Shown piece by piece: positions 24,001 to 31,412 of a DNA stretch of 64,000 nt (position 1 is its first letter; each line of letters begins with the position of its first letter). Source of the stretch: CAVZZG01 sp963779685 (GTDB taxonomy: Bacteria > Actinomycetota > Thermoleophilia > Gaiellales > F1-60-MAGs149). Location: the NCBI GenBank assembly GCA_963779685.1, contig CAVZZG010000001.1:62001-126000 (forward strand). The letters run 5' to 3'. The translations under genes and the position numbers were made by a program. The notes beneath the pieces are model-generated. The model was not told the DNA's origin, made no database searches, and saw nothing but the letters and a program-made list of their open reading frames with translations.

Positions 24001-25173
24001 CTGTCCGCCCTCCGCAAGATCCACGGCGCCCTCGCGCACCTGTTCGCCGCTCTCGTCGTCGTGCAGTTCTTCCTCGCCGGCTACGGCGCCTTCGCGACCG
24101 TCAACGACAAGAAGTTCGACGAGGACAACTTCGGCCCACACGCCCTGCTCGGCGATGGCCTGATGCTGCTTGCGCTGATCCTGCTCCTGCTCGCCGTGAT
24201 CGGCCGCTGGTCGAGGGACGCGAGGAACTGGAGCGGACTGCTGTTCGGTCTGATGGTGATCCAGTCGTTCCTCGGTGCGCTCGGCGCCGACACCTCCGCC
24301 TGGTTCGGTGCGCTGCATGCCCTCAACGCGCTGCTGATCCTCGCGTGCACGGGCATGGTGATCCGCCAGGCCCGGGGATACTCCTCGCCGCGGGCCGCGG
24401 GCGCCACCGAGCCCGAGGCGCCCGAACGGCGATCGAACCGGGCTGACGGCGGGTTCGTGCGCCCGCCCGAACCGATCTCACTCACCGGTCCGGTCGTCCG
24501 GCTCGAGCCGCTCGTCGCCGGTCACCACGCGGACCTCGCAGCCGCGGTCGAGGCCGATCCCGCGGCGTTCCGCGTCTCCGGCCCCGGCGCTGAGCAGGCC
24601 GGTATCGACGGCTGGATGCGGACCGCCCTGGCTGCCCTCACGGCCGGAACGCGGTTGCCCTTCGCGGTGATCGAGGTCGCATCTGGCCGGGCGATCGGGT
24701 CGTCGAGCTACATGGACATCGTCCCCGACGAGGACCGCGTCGAGATCGGCCACACCTGGTACGGCGGCCCCTGGCAGGGCACGGTCGTGAATCCGGCCGC
24801 GAAGTTGCTCCTGCTCGGGCACGCCTTCGACGAGCTCGGCGCGCAGCGCGTCGCGCTGCGCTGTGACGCCCGCAACGAGCAGTCGCGCCGCGCGATCCTC
24901 AAGCTCGGCGCGACCTTCGAGGGAGTGCTCCGGCGCTACGGCTGGCGGATCGAGGACCCGGCGGTGCTCCGCGACACGGCCGTCTACTCGATCCTGGACG
25001 CCGAGTGGCCGGCCGTGCGAGAGCGACTGGTGGCGCGGATCGGGCGCGCAGCCCTGTGGTACGGACAGTCGTGGGGCACAGCCGGGAAGGAGCGCTCGGG
25101 CTCGTCAGGGCGGAGCGGAGATCAGCGACCTCGGACGAGGTTTCGGCGGAGGTCGGACGAGCGAGTAATCTAG
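24001..25173 (+). CDS. Four-helix membrane domain fused to RimJ/RimL-type acetyltransferase
   Basis: A 390-residue protein if read from the CTG at 24001. The first ~120 residues have four hydrophobic segments with a short DNFGPHALLGDG loop, as in DUF6220-like small membrane proteins. A polar linker leads to a GNAT domain (ISLTGPVVRLEPL; GSSSYMDIV; DARNEQSRRAILKLGATFEGVLR). No ATG, GTG or TTG precedes residue 21 in frame; the GTG at 24061 would delete half of the first membrane helix. AGGAGG sits 4 nt before the CTG. The last ~37 residues, rich in Arg and Ser, are encoded by repeat A and not by GNAT sequence. A fusion through a lost stop codon is possible. Confidence 0.7.
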   Translation: MSALRKIHGALAHLFAALVVVQFFLAGYGAFATVNDKKFDEDNFGPHALLGDGLMLLALILLLLAVIGRWSRDARNWSGLLFGLMVIQSFLGALGADTSAWFGALHALNALLILACTGMVIRQARGYSSPRAAGATEPEAPERRSNRADGGFVRPPEPISLTGPVVRLEPLVAGHHADLAAAVEADPAAFRVSGPGAEQAGIDGWMRTALAALTAGTRLPFAVIEVASGRAIGSSSYMDIVPDEDRVEIGHTWYGGPWQGTVVNPAAKLLLLGHAFDELGAQRVALRCDARNEQSRRAILKLGATFEGVLRRYGWRIEDPAVLRDTAVYSILDAEWPAVRERLVARIGRAALWYGQSWGTAGKERSGSSGRSGDQRPRTRFRRRSDERVI

Positions 25174-25248
25174 CGGAATGCGCGATCGGAGGATCGCGGC
25201 TTCGCTGTGCCCCGGCATGACTCGGAACATGCGACGCGCGGTGTAGGA
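25062..25248 (+). repeat. Repeat A copy 1 (imperfect direct repeat)
   Basis: It pairs with 25295-25480. Both share the order CGGAC.GTCGTGGGGC.CAGCCGGG, a block with CTCGGAC.GAGG, a 31-bp section containing GCGATCGGAGGATCGC (25169-25199; one mismatch with 25405-25435) and a decayed tRNA-Arg 3' half. This copy begins inside the acetyltransferase gene and supplies its stop codon. Confidence 0.8.
25207..25248 (-). repeat. Decayed 3' half of tRNA-Arg, copy 1
   Basis: This segment matches the T-arm and 3' anticodon side of the intact tRNA-Arg at 27114-27186 at nearly every base, with one inserted base in the T loop and a broken acceptor. It lacks the 5' half, so it cannot be a functional tRNA. It looks like an attachment-site remnant. 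Confidence 0.7.
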
Positions 25249-25294
25249 CGGCAGCGGACGGGGCGGCGGAATCCGGGCGCGGAGCCTGATGATT

Positions 25295-25480
25295 CGGACG
25301 GTCGTGGGGCGCAGCCGGGAAGGAGCGCTCGGGCTCGTCGAGGGCGCCCAGCGGAGACCAGCCGCCTCGGACCGAGGTTTCGAGGTGGTCGGACTGTCGC
25401 CTCGTCTAGCGGCATGCGCGATCGGAGGATCGCGGGAGCCCGCTCCCGGCATGAATCGAACAGGCGCACGCGGATCAGGA
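25295..25480 (+). repeat. Repeat A copy 2 (imperfect direct repeat)
   Basis: It is the counterpart of 25062-25248 with a period near 233 bp. A 17-bp piece, CCAGCGGAGACCAGCCG (25348-25364), recurs exactly at 27015-27031, just downstream (in tRNA orientation) of the intact tRNA-Arg. All three tRNA-like segments therefore share parts of the same flank. Confidence 0.8.
25442..25480 (-). repeat. Decayed 3' half of tRNA-Arg, copy 2
   Basis: It is a more diverged copy of the same tRNA-Arg 3' half (CCCGGCATGAATCGAACA is recognisable), again without a 5' half and in the same orientation as copy 1 and the intact tRNA. Confidence 0.6.
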
Positions 25481-25508
25481 AGGCGGTGGATGGGGCGGCG
25501 GAATCGCC

Positions 25509-25615
25509 CTAGCCGAGCGGGATCGCGTCCGAGAGAGCCGGCCGCGCGACGGTCAGCGCGACAGTCGGCGGTCTCTTGCCGCACCAATAGGGAAGCGTGC
25601 GTAGTTATGAAGCCC
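25509..25615 (+). repeat. Repeat B copy 1 (107 bp direct repeat)
   Basis: 107 bases with five mismatches to 25631-25737, period 122 bp. On the minus strand it encodes the same C-terminal 28 residues as the small reading frame in copy 2, but an in-frame TAA cuts it off from any start. Confidence 0.85.
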
Positions 25616-25630
25616 TTCCGACGCGGGACA

Positions 25631-25737
25631 CTAGCCGAGCGGGATCGCGTCCGAGAGGGCCGGCCGCGCGACAGTCAGCGCGACAGTCGGCGGTCTCTTG
25701 CCGCTCCAATAGAGAAGCGTGCGTAGTTGTGAAGCCC
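25631..25737 (+). repeat. Repeat B copy 2 (107 bp direct repeat)
   Basis: The second copy of the 107-bp unit. It forms the 3' end of the small minus-strand reading frame at 25631-25858. Confidence 0.85.
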
Positions 25738-25858
25738 GAAGTCGCTCGAGTTCCGCCAGCCGGGCGGGGGTCAAGGCGTAGACTCCCTCGAGAATTCGAC
25801 CTATCAGCAGCCGGCGGAACTCAAACAGGTCCACTTGGTAGAATTTGACCGAGATCAT
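25631..25858 (-). CDS. Hypothetical 75-residue protein divergent from Fic
   Basis: A 75-residue basic reading frame. It starts MISVKFYQVDLFEFRRLL and includes a helical LTPARLAELERLRASQLRTLLYW segment. The last third is made of repeat B, whose upstream copy preserves the same C-terminus (ARPALSDAIPLG). The start codon overlaps the inverted repeat shared with the Fic gene. No family is recognised, and no good ribosome site is seen. It could be a small regulator or antitoxin-like partner, or a remnant. Confidence 0.4.
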   Translation of the reverse strand: MISVKFYQVDLFEFRRLLIGRILEGVYALTPARLAELERLRASQLRTLLYWSGKRPPTVALTVARPALSDAIPLG

Positions 25859-25883
25859 GAATGCGTCGCCAACTCGGTCAAAT
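25843..25883. promoter_or_regulatory. Inverted repeat over the Fic/small-ORF divergent starts
   Basis: ATTTGACCGAG (25843-25853) and CTCGGTCAAAT (25873-25883) are perfect 11-bp arms 19 bp apart. They bracket the start codons of both divergent reading frames. It could be an operator for an autoregulator or a translation-controlling hairpin. Confidence 0.65.
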
Positions 25884-26880
25884 GTCTTCTAGAGGGCGTG
25901 GGCGTCCGAGCCGGGCCGACGTACTGCGGACTCTCGATCGAGCCGTCGAGGATCTGCGGAGCGTCGGGGGTCTGCCGCTTCCGCTGGAGGCGGAGTCGAT
26001 CTGGGAGGGAATCTGGTACGAGGAGGCTCACCACTCGACTGCGATCGAGGGGAACACGCTCATCCTGAAGGAGGTCGAAGCGCTGCTGGCCGAGGGAAAG
26101 GCCGTCGGCAGCAAGGAGTTGGCCGAATACCTCGAGGTCGAGGGCTATGCGAAGGCAGCGCAGTGGGTCTACGCCCAGGCTGTCGAGAGGTCCGGTGATT
26201 GGTCAGGCGCCGAGCGAATCAACGTGACCGAGTTGCGCCAGATTCATCGGCTCGTCGTCGAACCTGCATGGCTGCACTCACCGCCGGAGGGGTTGCACGA
26301 GCGCGAAGGCCCGGGTTCCTTCCGTCAGCACGACATCCGACCGTTCACTGGCGGGATGACACCGCCCTCGTTTCCCGAGGTGCCGTCCCTCATCACCGAC
26401 TGGCTGAGGGACGCAAACCGCGGGCTAGGAGACGGCCAACACCCGATGGTGTTCGTCGCGGACATCCACGCGCGGTTCGAACGCATCCATCCGTTCCGGG
26501 ACGGGAATGGGCGCGTCGGTCGCCTCGCCACGAACCTGCTTCTCGTTCGGCACGGGTATCCGCCTGCCGTGATCCACAAGCGCGACCGGACGCGCTATCT
26601 CAACGCTCTGAGACGCGCCGACCGGGGCGATCCGGAACCTCTGGCGGAGATGTTCGCGCGATCAGTGACCGACGGCATCCACCGCTTCCTCTTGCCGGGC
26701 CTGGCCGGACCGCACCGGTTGGTTCCGTTGAGGTCGCTTGCCGATGGCGAGCTGTCCGGCAACGCTCTGGCCGTCGCGGCGAAGCGTGGCCGGCTTCGTG
26801 CGGTGCGGCGGACGGATCAGTGGTACTCGACCCGCCAGTGGGTCGAGGAGTACAAGGAGCGCCGCTACCAGCGCAGCTGA
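25861..26880 (+). CDS. Fic family protein (AMP-transferase type, class II)
   Basis: A 339-residue protein from the ATG at 25861; 332 residues from the ATG at 25882, which lies exactly at the end of the inverted repeat. The Fic motif is complete: HPFRDGNGRVGR at residues 210-221, with the catalytic His. The inhibitory helix motif STAIEG (residues 59-64) is N-terminal to the Fic core, which defines class II. The protein carries its own inhibitor and needs no separate antitoxin. The C-terminus looks like a winged-helix tail. Fic proteins transfer AMP or similar groups to target proteins. It sits in a repeat-rich island. Confidence 0.9.
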   Translation: MRRQLGQMSSRGRGRPSRADVLRTLDRAVEDLRSVGGLPLPLEAESIWEGIWYEEAHHSTAIEGNTLILKEVEALLAEGKAVGSKELAEYLEVEGYAKAAQWVYAQAVERSGDWSGAERINVTELRQIHRLVVEPAWLHSPPEGLHEREGPGSFRQHDIRPFTGGMTPPSFPEVPSLITDWLRDANRGLGDGQHPMVFVADIHARFERIHPFRDGNGRVGRLATNLLLVRHGYPPAVIHKRDRTRYLNALRRADRGDPEPLAEMFARSVTDGIHRFLLPGLAGPHRLVPLRSLADGELSGNALAVAAKRGRLRAVRRTDQWYSTRQWVEEYKERRYQRS

Positions 26881-27080
26881 GTTCGACCCATTAGAGCGCC
26901 CGGAAAGTCGAACGGGTCCACTTCCCGTTCAGTGCACCTGCATGGGAACTACTTCGAGCCCTCCGTCGGTCGACGTTCTGATCGGTGCGGCGCTGACCCG
27001 CCACTGAGCGGTGTCCAGCGGAGACCAGCCGGCTCCAGCGGACATCACGGCGGCGGTCGAAATTTCGGCTTCATTAAGCC

Positions 27081-27103
27081 AAAATCTCGGCCAACGGCCG
27101 AGA
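27081..27103 (-). terminator. Intrinsic terminator of tRNA-Arg
   Basis: TCTCGGCC and GGCCGAGA (27085-27103) form an 8-bp stem with a 3-nt loop. On the minus strand it is followed by TTTT, 10 nt after the tRNA 3' end. It is the only hairpin in the window with a T-run that I found. Confidence 0.8.
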
Positions 27104-27113
27104 GTTTGGCTAG

Positions 27114-27186
27114 TGCCCCCGGCATGACTCGAACATGCGACACGCGGTTTAGGAAACCGCTGCTCTATCCCCTGAGCTACGGGGGC
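27114..27186 (-). tRNA. tRNA-Arg (anticodon CCT)
   Basis: A full 73-nt cloverleaf on the minus strand. Acceptor GCCCCCG pairs with CGGGGGC. The D arm is GCTC...GAGC. The anticodon stem GCGGT/ACCGC encloses loop TTCCTAA with anticodon CCT. The T arm GCATG/CATGC has loop TTCGAGT. The discriminator is A and no CCA is encoded. Two decayed 3' halves of this tRNA lie at 25.2 and 25.4 kb. Confidence 0.95.
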
Positions 27187-27211
27187 GACGGCCGGATGGT
27201 ACCTGCCGGCG

Positions 27212-27478
27212 CTACCTGCTGGTCGGCTTCCTGCGGCCCCACCCGAGGGCGCGCAGGATGAGCAGGAACGCGATCGCCCCGACGACGGAAGCCAGGAACC
27301 CGGCGCTCTGGCCGTTGTCGTACCAGCCGATCGCCTGCCCGGCGAGCGTCGCCACCACCGATCCGACGATACCGATCGCGGCGGTGACGAAGAAGCCCCC
27401 GGGAGTCGGTCCCGGAGTGAGTAGGCGGGCGACAAGGCCGACGAGCAGGCCGATCAGGATCGCGCCGATGATCCACAT
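27212..27478 (-). CDS. GlsB/YeaQ/YmgE-type small membrane protein
   Basis: An 88-residue protein with three hydrophobic segments (WIIGAILIGLLVGLVARLL; FFVTAAIGIVGSVVATLAGQAIG; FLASVVGAIAFLLILRALGWG). The spacing and Gly-rich sequence are typical of the transglycosylase-associated GlsB/YeaQ stress-protein family. The ATG at 27478 starts directly in the first helix. Function is unknown beyond membrane location and stress association in relatives. Confidence 0.88.
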   Translation of the reverse strand: MWIIGAILIGLLVGLVARLLTPGPTPGGFFVTAAIGIVGSVVATLAGQAIGWYDNGQSAGFLASVVGAIAFLLILRALGWGRRKPTSR

Positions 27479-27566
27479 GCGGCAGAGCGTATCGCGCCGC
27501 CGCGGCGCTACTCTCATACCAGGCGGTAGGCGTAACGCCTGGCCTTTCGGAACGACAGGACGAACG

Positions 27567-28223
27567 ATGCTGTTCTTCAAATCCGATCCCGAAATGCCGT
27601 CGCCCGGCGATGCACTCGCCGGCCGCGACGAGCCGATCCAGGTCATCGACCGCCATGCGGTGCTGGGTCGCCCGCTCACGCCGCCCTTCCCGGAGACGGT
27701 CCAGGTCGTCCAGCTCGGCCTCGGCTGCTTCTGGGGCGCCGAGCGCCTCTTCTGGCGACTGCCCGGCGTGTTCACGACGGCCGTCGGATACGCCGGCGGC
27801 TTCACGCCCAATCCCACGTACCGCGAGGTCTGCAGCGGCCTGACCGGCCACACCGAGGCGGTGCTGGTCGCGTTCGATCCGGCCGACCTGCCGTTCGAGG
27901 AGATCCTGCGCACGTTCTGGGAGGGCCACGATCCGACGCAGCGCATGCGCCAGGGCAACGACATCGGCACCCAGTACCGGTCGGCCATCTACTGGACGAC
28001 GTCCGCGCAGCGCGACGCGGCCGTCGCCTCGCGCGACCTCTACCAGGCCGAACTGACGCGGCGCGGGCGGGGCGAGATCGCGACCGAGATCGCCGAGGCG
28101 GGGCCGTTCTACTACGCCGAGGACTACCACCAGCAGTACCTCGACAAGAACCCGGGCGGCTATTGCGGTCTCGGCGGTACGGGCGTCGCGTGCCCCATCG
28201 GCACGGGCGTCCGCGTCTCCTAA
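27567..28223 (+). CDS. msrA: Peptide-methionine (S)-S-oxide reductase MsrA
   Basis: A 218-residue MsrA. The catalytic Cys is in GLGCFWGAE, and GYAGG, GHTEAV, FWEGHDPTQ and QYRSAIY follow as in the family. The C-terminal PGGYCGLGGTGVACPIG carries the resolving cysteines. It reduces methionine-S-sulfoxide in oxidised proteins using thioredoxin. Its stop overlaps by 4 nt the end of the convergent VLRF1-like gene. Confidence 0.96.
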   Translation: MLFFKSDPEMPSPGDALAGRDEPIQVIDRHAVLGRPLTPPFPETVQVVQLGLGCFWGAERLFWRLPGVFTTAVGYAGGFTPNPTYREVCSGLTGHTEAVLVAFDPADLPFEEILRTFWEGHDPTQRMRQGNDIGTQYRSAIYWTTSAQRDAAVASRDLYQAELTRRGRGEIATEIAEAGPFYYAEDYHQQYLDKNPGGYCGLGGTGVACPIGTGVRVS

Positions 28224-28843
28224 GAGCGCTCGACGTCCGCCGCGTAGAGGTCGTACGGCACACGCCGGAGTACGGCCTCGCGCGGGTCGGTCGTCGTCAG
28301 GAAGCGAGGCATGGCCCGCTCGGCGAGCGCCGCCAGGGCCGGGCGCTGTTCGAGCGTCAGCCGCACCGCCTCGCGGTCGCCGCCGAGCGCGACGGCGTCG
28401 ACCCGATCCAGCCACGGGACGAGCACCGCCTCCGCCACCTCTGCGGCCTTGGCATGGAGTCGGTGCATCTCGCCCACCCGGCGGCGGCGGAAGCGGTTGG
28501 CGGACGACCCGCCAGCACGATGGCGGGCGTGCACGAGCGGGCTACCCACCTTCGAGGCGACCAGCCGGTCGCCTTCGAGGATGCCGGCGGCGTACCCGCC
28601 GAGCCGCACCAGGAGCACCGCGACGAGTCGGTCCCGCTCCAGCTCCTCGAGCAGCGGCCCGACGCGGATGCGGTCGAACTCCCCGCTCGTCTCGAGGCCG
28701 AAGGCGGGGCGCACGACGATGGTCTCGGCCTCGCGCTGGAACCGGGCCGCGCCGTCGCCGTAGGTGCTCCGCCCCGGCTCGCCGTCGATCTGCCGCAGCA
28801 GCTTCGCGACGTTCTCGCGGCCGATGAGCCGCCGCCGGCTCAC
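28220..28843 (-). CDS. acVLRF1-type release-factor-like protein, catalytic Gln apparently missing
   Basis: A 207-residue protein resembling the actinobacterial/Chloroflexi VLRF1 group related to Vms1 and eRF1. These cut peptidyl-tRNA on stalled ribosomes. The core region (LLVRLGGYAAGI, KVGSPLVHARHRAGG, RFRRRRVGEM) matches the expected fold and basic surface. The loop after GG reads SSAN, and no Gln is present where the family normally has one. It may therefore bind ribosomes without hydrolysis. The GTG start overlaps the MFS stop (GTGA), so the two are co-translated. The family call is from memory of pattern. Confidence 0.65.
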   Translation of the reverse strand: MSRRRLIGRENVAKLLRQIDGEPGRSTYGDGAARFQREAETIVVRPAFGLETSGEFDRIRVGPLLEELERDRLVAVLLVRLGGYAAGILEGDRLVASKVGSPLVHARHRAGGSSANRFRRRRVGEMHRLHAKAAEVAEAVLVPWLDRVDAVALGGDREAVRLTLEQRPALAALAERAMPRFLTTTDPREAVLRRVPYDLYAADVERS

Positions 28844-30048
28844 CCGCCCGCGAGAGCCAGCCGGGCCCGCGCCCGCGAGATGAGCGGGATGGCGAGGAGC
28901 CACACGGCGAACGTCGCGACGCCCATCAGCACGTAGAGCGCGCGGAGGTCCATGACGCCCGTCAGTGCGCTGGCAAGCGCGGCGCCGACGGCCATCGATC
29001 CCGTCATGAGCATGCGACCCGAGATGCCGACGCGGCCCTGCAGCTCCGCGGGCGCACGTCGCTGGCGCTCGCCGATGAAGCAGGACATCACGATCCAGCC
29101 GACCAGGTTGAAGACCAGGACGGCGACGAGCGCAGCCCAGAAACCGGTGATCAGACCCAGGGCCGCGGTGGTCGGTGCGCTCCACAGCACCGTTGCCAGG
29201 TACAGCTGCGGGCCGTCCATGCGCTGCTGGAGCCGGTGCACGATCGGCGCCGAGATGATGCCGGCAACGGCGCCCGCGCCGAGCACGACGCCGGCCTGGT
29301 GGCTCGACAGTCCCACGTCCTCGCGCAGGAGCGGGATCAGGAGCGCCTGTGCGCCCGCAGCGGCGACGTTCCAGAGGATGCCGATGCCGGTCAGCGTTCG
29401 CAGCAGGGGGTCGGTGAGCAGGTAGCGCACGCCGCCCGCGAGCCCCGTCCAGAGGCTGTCGTCGCTCTCCACCGGCCGCCCGAAGTCCGAGCGCACCAGC
29501 AGGATGGCCGTCGTCGCCAGGCCGAAGGCGATTGCCTGGGCGATCAGCGTCGCGGCCGCGCCGATGGTGGCGATCAGGGCGCCGCCGATCGCCGGCCCGG
29601 CGATCAGGCCCACCGCCCAGGCCGAGCCGAGCACGGCCTGGCCGGACGTGAAGTGCGCGCGCCCGACGAGCGAGGCGACGGCGCCGAACGCGCCGGCATC
29701 CGAGAACGCCCTGGCCGCGCCGATCAGGAACGCGGCCGTGCCGACCACCAGCACCGGCGGCGTGCCGTCGATGAAGTACCAGACCGGGATCACGAGCGCG
29801 AACGCCGTCTGGGCCGCATGCGCGCACCAGATCACCCGGCGGCGCTCGAAACGGTCGGCGACGAGTCCGGCGGGCAGCCCGAACACCACGTAGGGCAGGA
29901 TCTGCAGCGCGAAGACGAGGCCCGCGACCGCCTGCGAGCCGGTCACGTCGAGCGCAAGCCAGGGCAGCGCGACCTGGGCGACGCCGCTGGCGAGCGCATC
30001 CAGCGACTGCGCACTCAGGAACAGCCGGCCGTCCCGCGTGGCGAGCAT
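28840..30048 (-). CDS. MFS transporter
   Basis: A 402-residue major facilitator with about 12 hydrophobic segments. The conserved loop GLPAGLVADRFERRRVI lies between helices 2 and 3. It has the size and sequence of MFS_3-like exporters related to enterobactin or macrolide exporters. The ATG at 30048 is preceded by AGGGA at good spacing; an in-frame GTG lies 30 bases upstream. It is upstream of, and overlaps, the VLRF1-like gene. The substrate is unknown. Confidence 0.88.
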   Translation of the reverse strand: MLATRDGRLFLSAQSLDALASGVAQVALPWLALDVTGSQAVAGLVFALQILPYVVFGLPAGLVADRFERRRVIWCAHAAQTAFALVIPVWYFIDGTPPVLVVGTAAFLIGAARAFSDAGAFGAVASLVGRAHFTSGQAVLGSAWAVGLIAGPAIGGALIATIGAAATLIAQAIAFGLATTAILLVRSDFGRPVESDDSLWTGLAGGVRYLLTDPLLRTLTGIGILWNVAAAGAQALLIPLLREDVGLSSHQAGVVLGAGAVAGIISAPIVHRLQQRMDGPQLYLATVLWSAPTTAALGLITGFWAALVAVLVFNLVGWIVMSCFIGERQRRAPAELQGRVGISGRMLMTGSMAVGAALASALTGVMDLRALYVLMGVATFAVWLLAIPLISRARARLALAGG

Positions 30049-30099
30049 GGCGTTGTCCCTGAGTTTGGATCGTTCCACCGCATCAATGCTATCGGCAGG

Positions 30100-30105
30100 T
30101 ACGGT
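30100..30105 (+). promoter_or_regulatory. -10 element TACGGT for the class IV aminotransferase
   Basis: TACGGT ends 6 nt before the GTG at 30112, consistent with a leaderless message. Confidence 0.45.
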
Positions 30106-30111
30106 TCGCGC

Positions 30112-30921
30112 GTGCACCCGATCGTGTGTCTCGTCGACGGCCGGCAGCAGGATCCGGATGCCCCGGCGGTCGCCGCGACCGACCCGGGGCTTCTCGGCCA
30201 CGGCGTCTACGAGTCGGTGCGCACGTACGATGGCCGCCCCTTCGCGCTCGAGGACCACATCGCCCGGCTCGCCGCCGGCGCCGCGGTGCTCGGTTTCGAC
30301 TGTCCGTCCGACGCGCTGGCGCGCGAGGTGCCGAAGGCGGTCGTGCGGCGCCGCGCGGAGGGCGAATCGCGCATCCGCATCTACCTCACCGCCGGCGGGC
30401 GCAGGATCGTGATCGCCGATGCCCTGCCCGACCGTACGGCCGAGCGCGCGGACGGCGTCGACGTCGCCACCCTGCCCTGGCGGCGCGACCCCGCCGGACC
30501 GATCGCGGGCGTCAAGGCCTCGTCCACCGCCGCCGTGCGCGTGGCCCTGCATCACGTGGCGGCGTCCGGCGCGGCCACGGGCATCTGGCTCACCCCCGCC
30601 GGCAACGTCTCGGAGGCGCTCGCCGCCAACGTCTTCGCCGTGCTCGACGGGACACTCGTCACGCCCCCGATGTCCGACGGTGCGCTGGCCGGCGTCACGC
30701 GTGAGCACGTGCTGCGGTTCGCGGGCGAGGACGACCTGGAGGTCGCCGAGCGATCCATCTCCCGGGACGACCTGGCCACAGCGGACGAGGCGTTCCTCAC
30801 CGCGACGTCCGAGCCGGTGGTGCCGATCCGGAAGCTCGACGGCCGCCCCATGCGTGCGGCGCCCGGCCCGATCACGGTCCGCCTGCAGCTCCTGTTCGAC
30901 GAGCGTGCCCGCCGAGGCTAG
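30112..30921 (+). CDS. Class IV aminotransferase (aminodeoxychorismate lyase/BCAT fold)
   Basis: A 269-residue PLP enzyme of fold type IV. HGVYESVRTYDGRPF marks the N-terminal domain. The PLP lysine is in GVKASSTAA, and NVSEALAANVF with TPP and GVTREHVL forms the cofactor pocket. The length suits 4-amino-4-deoxychorismate lyase or a D-amino-acid/branched-chain aminotransferase. No pab genes are nearby to decide. The GTG start is supported by the -10 element. Confidence 0.85.
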   Translation: MHPIVCLVDGRQQDPDAPAVAATDPGLLGHGVYESVRTYDGRPFALEDHIARLAAGAAVLGFDCPSDALAREVPKAVVRRRAEGESRIRIYLTAGGRRIVIADALPDRTAERADGVDVATLPWRRDPAGPIAGVKASSTAAVRVALHHVAASGAATGIWLTPAGNVSEALAANVFAVLDGTLVTPPMSDGALAGVTREHVLRFAGEDDLEVAERSISRDDLATADEAFLTATSEPVVPIRKLDGRPMRAAPGPITVRLQLLFDERARRG

Positions 30922-30924
30922 CGT

Positions 30925-31398
30925 CTAGCTGACCCGGGTCAGCGCCTCGCGCGCCAGCTCGTGCCCTGGCGAGCCGGGCCGGGTCAGCGACATCAGATGG
31001 TCTGCCCGGGCCCTGAGCCGGTCGGCCCAGCGCCAGTCCTCCGGTTTCGGCGCCGCCAGCAGGTACTCGACGGCGGCGATCAGGCGCGCCTCCCTGACGA
31101 CGTTCTCGGGGATCGGCTCGACCAGGCGCTCCTGCCACACGCCTGCGAGGTAGTCGGCCCAGGCCTCGTCCAGCTCGTCGGGCCCGGCGATCGCGCCGAA
31201 GGTGTCGGCAGCGATCACGTAGCGACCCTCGACGTGCGCGCGGAGCTCGGCGATGCCGCCGGCCTCGTCGACGAGCGAGAGGTAGTCGGCGGGCACGACA
31301 CCGCCCGCCATGGGCCCGGGGTGACGACCGGCCGCGATCCATCCCTCGACCTCGTCCAGCCGGTCGCCGCACACCACGCCGATCGGCAGCAGGTCCAC
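30925..31398 (-). CDS. Hypothetical soluble protein
   Basis: A 157-residue acidic, mostly helical protein without membrane segments or a motif I recognise. It starts MDLLPIGVVCGDRLDEVEGWI and contains a Trp-rich stretch (EAWADYLAGVWQERL, DWRWADRLRARADHL). It lies between convergent and divergent neighbours and has its own strand. Coding is supported by its length and codon pattern; the function is unknown. Confidence 0.65.
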   Translation of the reverse strand: MDLLPIGVVCGDRLDEVEGWIAAGRHPGPMAGGVVPADYLSLVDEAGGIAELRAHVEGRYVIAADTFGAIAGPDELDEAWADYLAGVWQERLVEPIPENVVREARLIAAVEYLLAAPKPEDWRWADRLRARADHLMSLTRPGSPGHELAREALTRVS

Positions 31399-31412
31399 GG
31401 CGGAACCGTACG

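Noticed and set aside
25174..25860. Possible CRISPR array in the repeat-rich gap
   Set aside because: Repeats are 107-190 bp, only two copies each, and contain tRNA fragments. There are no short regular repeats with unique spacers.
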